Of a stretch of 9,453 nt of DNA, positions 1 to 6,000 are shown piece by piece; position 1 is the first letter of the stretch, and every line of letters begins with the position of its first letter. The stretch comes from DATCSE01 sp036568605 (GTDB lineage Bacteria; Pseudomonadota; Gammaproteobacteria; Burkholderiales; Burkholderiaceae_C). Both the position numbers and the translations under genes were made by a program. The stretch is from positions 1 through 9,453 of the forward strand of contig DATCSE010000094.1 in assembly GCA_036568605.1 (NCBI GenBank), read 5' to 3'. The notes under the pieces are model-generated. The model made no database searches. It was not told where the DNA came from and saw only the letters and a list, made by a program, of their open reading frames with translations.

Positions 1-75
1 AGAGCGCAAAGGCGCCAAGACGAGCCAGTAAAAAAGCAGTCCTTTGCGTCTTTGCGCTCCTTGGCGCCTTTGCGT
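1..75. repeat. Palindromic CTTTGCG-type repeat, probably dispersed
   Basis: CGCAAAGGCGCCAAG at 5-19 is perfectly repeated in inverted orientation at 60-74. A second perfect 10-bp pair joins 2-11 (GAGCGCAAAG) with 50-59. The heptamer CTTTGCG occurs three times on the + strand (42-48, 50-56, 68-74) and once inverted (5-11). The two alternative stems share the left arm, so two hairpins are possible around an A-rich centre (30-36). I recall similar CTTTGCG palindromes scattered between genes in Burkholderiales and other bacteria, so I infer a dispersed intergenic element. It may extend left of the window. It ends 29 bp before the start codon of the dehydratase gene. Confidence 0.6.
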
Positions 76-103
76 CCAAAAATCGCCTCAAGCAGCACCA
101 GCC

Positions 104-1642
104 ATGGCCACCAGCAACGACCCTCTCGTGATCCGCATCCACCCGGCCGACGATGTCGTGATCGCGCGCCAGCAACTCGTCGGCGGCACCCCGATCGCGA
201 GCGAGGGCGTCACGGTGGCCGGGCTGATCCCGCCCGGGCACAAGATCGCGGTGCGAGCCATCGCGCAAGGCGCGCCGGTGCGGCGCTACAACCAGATCAT
301 CGGCACCGCGAAGCAGGCGATCGCGCCGGGCCAGCACGTGCACACGCACAACCTCGAGTTCGCGAGCTTCGCGCGCGACTACGCAGCCAGCAGCGACACG
401 CACCCGACGCAATACGTCGACCCGCCGGCCACGTTCATGGGCATACGCCGCGCCGACGGCCGCATCGCGACGCGCAACTACATCGGCATCCTGACCTCGG
501 TGAACTGCTCGGCGACCGTCGCGCGCGCGATCGCCGACCGCTTCCGGCGCGACGTCTACCCCGAGATGCTCGCGGCGTACCCGAACGTGGACGGCGTGGT
601 CGCGCTGACCCACGGCGCCGGCTGCGCGACCGACAGCGCCGGCGAGCCGCTGCAGGTGCTGCGGCGCACGCTGGGCGGGTACGCACGGCACCCGAACTTC
701 GCGGCCATCCTGGTCGTCGGGCTGGGCTGCGAGACCAACCAGATCTCCGGGCTGATGGAGCAGGAGAGCCTCAGCACCTCGACCCTGTTCCACACCTTCA
801 ACATCCAGGACACCGGCGGCACCGCGAAGACGGTGGCGCACGGCGTGGAGTTGGTGCAGTGGCTGCTGGCCGAGGCCAACCAGGTGCAACGCGAGCCGGT
901 CAGCGCAAGCCACATCACGGTCGGGCTGCAATGCGGCGGCTCGGACGGCTACTCGGGCATCAGCGCGAACCCGGCACTGGGCGCCGCGGTGGACCGGCTG
1001 GTGCGCCACGGCGGCACGGCGATCCTGTCCGAGACGCCGGAGATCTACGGCGGCGAGCACCTGCTGACGCGGCGCGCGGTCAGCCCCGCGGTGGCCGACA
1101 AGCTGATCCAGCGCATCCGCTGGTGGGAGCGCTACACCGCGCGCAACGACCAGGAGATGGACAACAACCCGTCGGCCGGCAACAAGGCCGGCGGGCTGAC
1201 GACCATCCTCGAGAAGAGCCTGGGCGCGATCGCGAAGAGCGGCACCACCAACCTGACCGACGTGTTCGAGTACGCGCAGGCCGTCACGACCCACGGGCTG
1301 GTGTTCATGGACACGCCGGGCTACGACCCGGTCAGCGCGACCGGGCAGGTGGCCGGGGGCGCGAACCTGATCTGCTTCACGACCGGGCGCGGCTCGGCGT
1401 ACGGCTGTGCGCCGTCGCCGTCGCTGAAGCTCAGCACCAACACGGCGCTGTGGCTCAAGCAGGAAGACGACATCGACATCAACTGCGGCGAGGTGATCGA
1501 CGGCAGCACGAACATCGACGAGATGGGCGAGCGCATCTTCCGGCTGATGCTGCGCACCGCCTCAGGCGAGAAGACCAAGAGCGAAATCCACGGTTATGGG
1601 CAGAACGAGTTCGTCCCATGGTCGCTGGGTGCGGTGATGTAG
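104..1642 (+). CDS. UxaA/GarD-family sugar-acid dehydratase (altronate or galactarate dehydratase)
   Basis: This 512-residue protein matches the altronate/galactarate dehydratase family, metal-dependent cytoplasmic enzymes that remove water from aldonic or aldaric acids to give 2-keto-3-deoxy sugar acids. An N-terminal SAF-type domain (about 8-83, with GHKIAV at 45 and HVHTHN at 78) is followed by the large dehydratase region. Visible family motifs are RNYIGILTSVNCS (124), HGAGC (170), GLGCETNQ (206), CGGSDGYSGISANP (277), NPSAGNKAGG (355), FTTGRGSAYG (425) and the C-terminal NEFVPW (501). Length is close to E. coli UxaA (495) and GarD (523), so the gene looks intact. The ATG at 104 was chosen because family similarity begins just after it; an in-frame TTG at 44 lies inside the palindromic repeat. 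No clear Shine-Dalgarno is visible. The substrate (altronate, galactarate or another acid) cannot be decided from sequence, so no symbol is given. Confidence 0.92.
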   Translation: MATSNDPLVIRIHPADDVVIARQQLVGGTPIASEGVTVAGLIPPGHKIAVRAIAQGAPVRRYNQIIGTAKQAIAPGQHVHTHNLEFASFARDYAASSDTHPTQYVDPPATFMGIRRADGRIATRNYIGILTSVNCSATVARAIADRFRRDVYPEMLAAYPNVDGVVALTHGAGCATDSAGEPLQVLRRTLGGYARHPNFAAILVVGLGCETNQISGLMEQESLSTSTLFHTFNIQDTGGTAKTVAHGVELVQWLLAEANQVQREPVSASHITVGLQCGGSDGYSGISANPALGAAVDRLVRHGGTAILSETPEIYGGEHLLTRRAVSPAVADKLIQRIRWWERYTARNDQEMDNNPSAGNKAGGLTTILEKSLGAIAKSGTTNLTDVFEYAQAVTTHGLVFMDTPGYDPVSATGQVAGGANLICFTTGRGSAYGCAPSPSLKLSTNTALWLKQEDDIDINCGEVIDGSTNIDEMGERIFRLMLRTASGEKTKSEIHGYGQNEFVPWSLGAVM

Positions 1643-1779
1643 GCGAAGGACCACTGCTCGCCGGCCGGCGCCGCGACGGCGGTGCCCGAGGCCACGAGGA
1701 CGAGGGACGCCAACAGCGCGCCGGTCATCACCAGCGTCGTCACGAGGCGGGGGAGGCGGTTCACGGGATCGCAGAACAT
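1594..1779 (-). CDS. Small exported protein or truncated remnant with signal peptide
   Basis: This 61-codon frame begins with a textbook signal peptide: positively charged N-region (residues 1-12), a hydrophobic core LVTTLVMTGALLASLVLVA (12-30), and an SGTAVAA cleavage region (31-37). Only about 24 residues follow. GGAG lies 8 nt before the ATG, and almost every codon in the part not overlapping the dehydratase ends in G or C, as expected of real genes here. The last 49 bp run antisense to the 3' end of the dehydratase gene (to 1642). The tail there (residues 46-61) is forced by that gene, so it may not be native. It could be a genuine small secreted peptide or the front of an exported protein whose body was lost. 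I do not recognise a family. Confidence 0.45.
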   Translation of the reverse strand: MFCDPVNRLPRLVTTLVMTGALLASLVLVASGTAVAAPAGEQWSFAYITAPSDHGTNSFCP

Positions 1780-1861
1780 GGCGGTGGCTCCGAGGGTCGG
1801 TCAAAGGGTCGCGCGGATTCATGGATGCGCACATCCCTATGACGAAGGAGCCGGCGCAAAA

Positions 1862-1889
1862 TCGACATCACCGCGTCCTTTGCTTTAGG
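1862..1889 (+). promoter_or_regulatory. Possible sigma-70 promoter for the DUF1810 gene
   Basis: TCGACA (1862-1867) is one mismatch from the -35 consensus and is followed after 16 bp by TTTAGG (1884-1889), a poor -10. Transcription would start near 1896, downstream of the ATG at 1891 and upstream of the ATG at 1915, which agrees with the later start. The match is weak. Confidence 0.22.
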
Positions 1890-1914
1890 GATGAGTTGTA
1901 ACGAGCGGCCCACG

Positions 1915-2358
1915 ATGAACGTCAACACCGTCCCCACCGACCCCTTCGACCTGCAGCGTTTCGTCCAGGCGCAGGACCCGGTCTACGCGCAGGTGTGTGC
2001 CGAGCTCGACGCCGGCGCGAAGACCAGCCACTGGATGTGGTTCGTGTTCCCGCAACTGCGTGCGCTGGGCCGCAGTGCGACCGCGCTGCACTACGGGCTG
2101 GCGTCCCGCGACGAGGCCGAGGCGTACTGGCGCCATGCGCTACTCGGCCCGCGCCTGGCCGACTGCAGCGCGCGGGTCGCGCAGCATGCGGGTCGGCGCG
2201 GCGCGCAGCAGATCTTCGGCGCGATCGACGCGATGAAGCTGCGCTCCTGCATGACGCTGTTCGAGGCGGTCGCGGGCGCGCAGGCCCCGGTGTTCGGCCA
2301 GGTGCTCGCCGCCTTCTACGCCGGCGAGCGCGATTCGCTGACGCTGGCGCAGCTCTGA
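1915..2358 (+). CDS. DUF1810 family protein
   Basis: This 147-residue cytoplasmic protein has the full DUF1810 pattern: FDLQRFVQAQDPVY (11-24), SHWMWFVFPQLRALG (38-52), LGPRL (77-81) and KLRSCMTLFEAV (108-119). Length is normal for this family of about 140 residues, so it looks intact. Its biochemical function is unknown; older labels such as calpastatin are not informative. The ATG at 1915 was preferred over one at 1891 because the family similarity begins six to ten residues later, although neither start has a convincing Shine-Dalgarno. The next gene begins 14 bp after its stop on the same strand, so the two are probably co-transcribed. No signal peptide or membrane segment is present. Confidence 0.9.
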   Translation: MNVNTVPTDPFDLQRFVQAQDPVYAQVCAELDAGAKTSHWMWFVFPQLRALGRSATALHYGLASRDEAEAYWRHALLGPRLADCSARVAQHAGRRGAQQIFGAIDAMKLRSCMTLFEAVAGAQAPVFGQVLAAFYAGERDSLTLAQL

Positions 2359-2372
2359 CACGGACCGGCACG

Positions 2373-3092
2373 ATGACGGCGAACCCGACCGCCGCCGGCA
2401 CCACGACCACGACGCCGCTGCGCCTCCAGATCGACGACACGCAGGCCGTCTCGGCCCTTCTGACCGTGCCGCCGCACCCGCGCGCCGGCTACGTGTTCGC
2501 GCACGGCGCCGGCGCCGGCATGACGCACCGCTTCATGGAAGACGTCGCGCAGGGCCTGGCCGGGCATGGCATCGCGACCTTGCGCTACCAGTTCGCCTAC
2601 ATGGAGAACGGCTCGAAGCGGCCCGACCCGCCGCGTGTCGCGCACGCCGCGGTGCGCGCGGCGGTCGCCGAAGCGCTGCGCCGCTGGCCCGGGCTGCCGT
2701 TGCTGGCCGGCGGCAAATCATTCGGGGGCCGCATGACCTCGCAGGCGCAGGCGGCGGCGCCGCTGCCCGGCGTGCAAGGGCTGGTGTTCTTCGGCTTCCC
2801 GCTGCACCCGGCCGGCAAGCCGGCGGACGAGCGCGGCGAGCATCTGCTGCAGGTGCAGTGCCCGATGCTGTTCCTGCAAGGGACTCGGGATGAATTGGCC
2901 GACGAGGCGCTGTTGCGCGCACTCGTCGGCCGCTTGGGTCAGCGGGCCACGCTCGAGCTCGTCACCGACGCAGACCACTCGTTTCACGTCCCGGTGCGCA
3001 GCGGCCGCCGGGACGCCGAGGTGCTGGCCGGGCTGCTCGACGCCGTGGCCCGATGGGCCGCGACACGCGTCGCGGCGCGGGCGGCGCCGTAG
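2373..3092 (+). CDS. Alpha/beta hydrolase, KANL3/TEX30-like
   Basis: A 239-residue alpha/beta-hydrolase-fold protein of the compact bacterial group related to KANL3/TEX30. An oxyanion loop, FAHGAGAGMTHRFM (42-55), follows the first core strand. The nucleophile elbow is GGKSFGGRM (113-121) with Ser116. The likely acid is Asp173 in LQGTRDEL, and the likely catalytic His202 is in DADHSFHV (199-206). All three catalytic residues are therefore present. There is no signal peptide, so it should act in the cytoplasm, probably on a small ester, but substrates of this group are not established. The ATG at 2373, 14 bp after the DUF1810 stop, fits the start of the alignable region; a weak GGACCGG lies upstream. 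The first 15 residues are low-complexity and Thr-rich. A convergent gene ends 30 bp downstream. Confidence 0.88.
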   Translation: MTANPTAAGTTTTTPLRLQIDDTQAVSALLTVPPHPRAGYVFAHGAGAGMTHRFMEDVAQGLAGHGIATLRYQFAYMENGSKRPDPPRVAHAAVRAAVAEALRRWPGLPLLAGGKSFGGRMTSQAQAAAPLPGVQGLVFFGFPLHPAGKPADERGEHLLQVQCPMLFLQGTRDELADEALLRALVGRLGQRATLELVTDADHSFHVPVRSGRRDAEVLAGLLDAVARWAATRVAARAAP

Positions 3093-3122
3093 CGCCGCAG
3101 GCAAGTCACACCACCGTCGCGT

Positions 3123-3494
3123 TCACTGCTGCGGCAGCTCGTTCTTGTGCAGCCAGGCGCTGTACTCCTTGTCGGTCGCCAGCGTCCACAGCGCCAGCAG
3201 CGCGACGACGATGCCGGTGCCGACCGCGGTGTTGCGGGCCAGCCGGTCATCGCCGAAGGCCAGGGCCCATGGCGAGACGATCAGCCACAGCCCCAGGACC
3301 GCCTCGGTCCACTCCTCCCAGGCCTTCGGGACGAACATCGCACCGAGCGCCGCGGCAATCAGCAGCAGGCCGACGACCACGGCGTTGTAGTTCGCCGTGG
3401 CATTCGACACGTAGCCGATCACCCAGGGCGACAGCGCCAGCCAGGCGCCGAGCAGCGCGTTGACAGGGTCTTGCCAATGCTTCAGTTGCTTCAT
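3123..3494 (-). CDS. SPW-repeat inner-membrane protein
   Basis: A 123-residue integral membrane protein with two SPW repeats, each a pair of membrane segments beginning near a Ser-Pro-Trp motif: LSPWVIGYV (21-29) and VSPWALAF (73-80). Four hydrophobic helices can be drawn at about 11-29, 37-55, 63-80 and 90-107, with the soluble C-terminal tail ending in NELPQQ. The start is secure: AAGGAG sits 8 nt before the ATG and the first residues (MKQLKHWQDPVNALLGAWL) are typical of the family. The function of SPW proteins is unknown. The gene is convergent with the alpha/beta hydrolase gene and divergent from the small membrane protein gene, so it is probably a single-gene transcript. Confidence 0.92.
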   Translation of the reverse strand: MKQLKHWQDPVNALLGAWLALSPWVIGYVSNATANYNAVVVGLLLIAAALGAMFVPKAWEEWTEAVLGLWLIVSPWALAFGDDRLARNTAVGTGIVVALLALWTLATDKEYSAWLHKNELPQQ

Positions 3495-3508
3495 GGTCTT
3501 TACTCCTT

Positions 3509-3528
3509 GCCGGCCATTTCGAGCCGGC
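3509..3528 (-). promoter_or_regulatory. Hairpin abutting the Shine-Dalgarno of the SPW gene
   Basis: GCCGGC at 3509-3514 and again at 3523-3528 are self-complementary hexamers separated by 8 nt. In the SPW transcript they would form a 6-bp GC stem that ends directly against the AAGGAG ribosome binding site. It could influence translation or just be chance in GC-rich DNA. Confidence 0.25.
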
Positions 3529-3654
3529 CCTGCCTTTGAGCGTCTGAACGCAGTCCTGTTCCGCCGTCCCGGCGCGATGCCCCCGGTGCGAGAGGTTCGA
3601 TTTCGCGGTGAGATTCAACGGCACAACCCGAGGCCGTCTCGCTACCATTGCAGC

Positions 3655-3975
3655 GTGATCGAGAAGCTGCTTGCCGGAGTCGTGCTCGCCGTCTGCGCCG
3701 TGCTGATGCTGCGGCTGCTGATCGGCGCCCGCCGGCGTGCCCGCTTCGACGCCGCTTGGCGACGCGCCTGGGCGCGCTCGCGCTGGTGGCTCTCCAGCGC
3801 CTGGCACTGGCGCAGCCGGCGCCGCGAGGCGCAGCGTGCGGCCGATGCGGTGATCCGCCGCGCTCGCGGCGACACGGGCCCCGGCAAGGACGGCTCGGAC
3901 GACCGCACCGACGGCGAGTGGGAAGGCAACGTCTACAAGCCGAAGTCGTTCCGCAAGCCGCGCAAGCTGCACTGA
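3655..3975 (+). CDS. Small basic single-helix membrane protein, conserved hypothetical
   Basis: The predicted protein of 106 residues has one hydrophobic helix at its N-terminus (about 4-24, LLAGVVLAVCAVLMLRLLI) followed by a strongly basic, Trp-rich segment (25-70) and an acidic linker (73-89). It ends in GNVYKPKSFRKPRKLH. I recognise this C-terminal pattern from short hypothetical proteins in Burkholderiales, but no function is known to me. It is probably anchored in the inner membrane with the basic part in the cytoplasm. The GTG at 3655 was chosen because the MIEKLLAG opening looks native. No Shine-Dalgarno is visible, and a TACCAT hexamer only 7 nt upstream could mean a near-leaderless transcript. 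An ATG at 3577 in the same frame is possible but would add residues without recognisable features. Confidence 0.75.
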   Translation: MIEKLLAGVVLAVCAVLMLRLLIGARRRARFDAAWRRAWARSRWWLSSAWHWRSRRREAQRAADAVIRRARGDTGPGKDGSDDRTDGEWEGNVYKPKSFRKPRKLH

Positions 3976-4005
3976 CGCGGCCGCCCCGGACGCGGACCGG
4001 CCGCG
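3976..4005. terminator. Hairpin between convergent genes, candidate bidirectional terminator
   Basis: CGCGGCCG (3976-3983) pairs perfectly with CGGCCGCG (3998-4005) around a 14-nt loop. It fills the 33-bp gap between the small membrane protein stop and the response regulator stop. Neither side has a T-run, so it is not a classic intrinsic terminator; position is the main argument. Confidence 0.35.
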
Positions 4006-4008
4006 CCG

Positions 4009-4824
4009 TCACAGGTCGCGCAGCAGCTCGGAGCGCGCCCGGCTCGCCTCGACGCGCCCGAGGCCATGCTTGAGCTCGATGACGAAGCGCCCCGGCCGCT
4101 CGCGTCGAATCGTCGCGATGTAGCGCAGGTTGACGATCGCCGAGCGATGCACCTGGACGAACGAGCGCGCGTCCAGCCGCGGCAGCAGCGCGGCCAGCGA
4201 TTCGGCGATCAGGTGCTCCCCGGCAGCCGTGACGACCTGCGTGTAGCCGGGCACCGCGCGAAAGCAGGCGATCTCGTCCACCGGGACCAGGCGGAACTCG
4301 CTGCCGCGGCTGACGCGCACCCAGCTCATCGGCTCCGGCGACGGTTGCGACGCAGACGGCCACCGCCGCAGCGCCTGCTCGACCGACACGGCCAATGCGG
4401 CGCGCAGCGCGTCGATCGCCTCGGCGGTCAGCGGCGCGGCCGTGCCGGTAACGGTGCCCATGGCCGACCGCTGCTGCAGCCGCTCGACCGTCTCGCGCAG
4501 GCGCTCGTCTTCCAGCGGCTTGACGAGATAGTCGATCGCCCGTTGCTCGAAAGCCCGCAGCGCGTACTCGTCGTAGGCCGTGACGATCACGATCGCACCG
4601 CCGAACGACTGCTCGCGCAACTGCTGCGCGACGGCCAGCCCATCGAGCCGCGGCATCGACACGTCGAGAAAGACGATGTCGGGCTGCTCGCGCACCACGA
4701 GGGTCAGCGCGCTGCGGCCATCGCCCGCCTCGCCGACGATCTGCAGCGCCGGCCACAGCCGGCCCAGGCGCTCGCGCAGTTCGGCGCGCAGCAACGGTTC
4801 GTCATCGGCGATCACCGCACGCAT
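4009..4824 (-). CDS. LytTR-family response regulator (AlgR/LytR type)
   Basis: A 271-residue response regulator. The receiver domain (1-118) has the acidic pair Asp7-Asp8, the phosphoacceptor Asp54 in VFLDVSMP, Thr82 in VTAYDEYA and Lys102 in YLVKPLED. A variable Ala/Pro linker (about 120-165) leads to a LytTR DNA-binding domain (about 167-271), recognisable from EIACFRAVPGYTQVVT (184-199) and ARSFVQVHRSAIVNLRYI (219-236). It should be phosphorylated by the kinase encoded directly upstream and bind promoter DNA as a dimer. The start at 4824 fits the usual MRAVIADDEP opening and has GGGAGGAG about 10 nt upstream. It lies 23 bp inside the end of the kinase gene, so translation is probably coupled. 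Longer in-frame extension to 4881 lies wholly in the kinase gene and was rejected. Targets are unknown. Confidence 0.93.
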   Translation of the reverse strand: MRAVIADDEPLLRAELRERLGRLWPALQIVGEAGDGRSALTLVVREQPDIVFLDVSMPRLDGLAVAQQLREQSFGGAIVIVTAYDEYALRAFEQRAIDYLVKPLEDERLRETVERLQQRSAMGTVTGTAAPLTAEAIDALRAALAVSVEQALRRWPSASQPSPEPMSWVRVSRGSEFRLVPVDEIACFRAVPGYTQVVTAAGEHLIAESLAALLPRLDARSFVQVHRSAIVNLRYIATIRRERPGRFVIELKHGLGRVEASRARSELLRDL

Positions 4825-5950
4825 CGGGTTCGTGCTCCTCCCACGGCCATTCGAGGATCGCCTCGCAGCCGCCTTCTTCATGTTCGCGCAGGCGCAGCGC
4901 CGCGCGCTCGCCGTGGCTGAGCCGCAAGCGCTCGCGCAGGTTCGACAAGCCGGTGCCGGTGGATTCCGCGCTCCCGACTCGCTCGGCCAGGCCCGGGCCG
5001 TTGTCGCGCACGCACAGGCGCAGCCGCTGCGCGTCGCGATGCGCGGCGGCGATGCGGACGACCGGCGCTGCGTCGCCTTCCGGCAGGCCGTGCTTGACCG
5101 CGTTCTCCACGAGGCACAGCAAGACCCCCGGCGGCAGCGGCAGATCCATCCAATCGCCAGGCACCTGCAGGTCCAGCACGATCGGCGCCTCCCGCCGCTC
5201 GCGCATCAACGCCAGGTAGCTCTGCACCAGCGCGATCTGATCGCCGAGGGGCTGCCGGCGGAGCCTAAACCCCGGCAACGCCAGCTTGAAGTAGCGGATC
5301 AGGTGCTCCAGCATCGCCGCGGCGCGCGTGCTGTCGTGGGCGATCAGATGGCGCAGGTTGGCCAGCGTGTTGTAGAGGAAGTGCGGCTCGACTTGCGCCT
5401 GCAGCAGCTGCAGGTCGGCCTGCGCGCGCTCGCGCTCCAGCGTTTCGGCGTGCAGGCGCTCGGCGCTCGCGCGCTCCCACGCGGCGCGTTCTCGATGCTG
5501 CGCACGCATGAGCAGCAACAGGCTGGCCCCCAGCATCGCGCCGAACAACGGGGCGCCGACCAACGCCTTCTGCACCAACGGCCACGCGAGGACTCGAAGG
5601 ACGGGATGGCGATGCGTCGCGGCGTGCAACGCAACGGCGCCCAGCATGCCGACGGCGCAAGCCAGCGCCGGCAAACAGAGCAACGCCCATGGGTGCGCGG
5701 CCGGCCTCGACAGAAGATAGAACCCGCAGCCCGCGGCACACCCGAAGGCCAGCAACACCGCGGGCAGAACGCCGGCGATCGCGCTGCCCGCATCGCGCGA
5801 CGCCAGCAGCACGATGAGCAACGTCGAGCCGACGGCCAGCCCGGCGAGGATCAGCACATGGTCGGCGGCCAGTCCATAGGGCCGCGGCGCCGCCGGAGCC
5901 CGAAGGTCCAGCAGGTCCTGCTGCGGCTGTTGCAAATCGGGGGCGATCAA
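4802..5950 (-). CDS. LytS/AlgZ-type membrane sensor histidine kinase
   Basis: A 382-residue sensor kinase of the His_kinase (PF06580) class that works with LytTR regulators. The N-terminal half holds about four hydrophobic helices (31-50, 57-81, 87-110, 128-148) with no large periplasmic domain, then a charged probable coiled coil (150-183). The phosphoacceptor His190 is in QAQVEPHFLYNTLANLR (184-200). The ATPase part shows LVENAVKHGLP (280-290, Asn283), DNGPG (316-320) and TGTGLSNLRERL (331-342). All catalytic motifs are intact. The first possible start after the in-frame TGA near 5998 is TTG at 5950; no Shine-Dalgarno precedes it, so the start could be further in, for example a GTG at residue 32. 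It begins 50 bp after the glycoside-hydrolase-like gene on the same strand. The signal sensed is unknown. Confidence 0.9.
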   Translation of the reverse strand: MIAPDLQQPQQDLLDLRAPAAPRPYGLAADHVLILAGLAVGSTLLIVLLASRDAGSAIAGVLPAVLLAFGCAAGCGFYLLSRPAAHPWALLCLPALACAVGMLGAVALHAATHRHPVLRVLAWPLVQKALVGAPLFGAMLGASLLLLMRAQHRERAAWERASAERLHAETLERERAQADLQLLQAQVEPHFLYNTLANLRHLIAHDSTRAAAMLEHLIRYFKLALPGFRLRRQPLGDQIALVQSYLALMRERREAPIVLDLQVPGDWMDLPLPPGVLLCLVENAVKHGLPEGDAAPVVRIAAAHRDAQRLRLCVRDNGPGLAERVGSAESTGTGLSNLRERLRLSHGERAALRLREHEEGGCEAILEWPWEEHEPDACGDRR

Positions 5951-5953
5951 TCT

Positions 5954-5993
5954 GCGCGCGGCGGTGCCGTAAGCAAGCGCCTGGACCGCGCGC
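5954..5993 (-). promoter_or_regulatory. GC hairpin in the gap before the sensor kinase gene
   Basis: GCGCGCGG (5954-5961) and CCGCGCGC (5986-5993) are perfectly complementary with a 24-nt loop, almost filling the 50-bp gap between the hydrolase stop (6001) and the TTG start (5950). One arm ends 3 nt from the start codon. It might terminate, attenuate or hide the start site; no T-run follows on either strand. Confidence 0.3.
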
Positions 5994-6000
5994 GATCAGG

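Noticed and set aside
1659..1690. GC-rich palindrome after the dehydratase stop as a terminator
   Set aside because: No T-run, and the sequence encodes the signal-peptide end of the opposite-strand small ORF, so the symmetry may be incidental.
52..1842. Long + strand open frame of 596 codons overlapping the dehydratase gene in another frame
   Set aside because: Its product is Arg/Gly/Pro-rich and without domains, the usual by-product of GC-rich codon use; the dehydratase frame has clear family motifs.
3094..3135. GCCGCAG/CTGCGGC inverted repeat between the hydrolase and SPW genes as a bidirectional terminator
   Set aside because: The 28-nt loop is long, there is no T-run, and one arm lies in the SPW coding region.
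3500..4756. 418-codon - strand open frame overlapping the regulator and small membrane protein genes
   Set aside because: Arg/Ala-rich, no domain, and runs through two supported genes and the hairpin between them.
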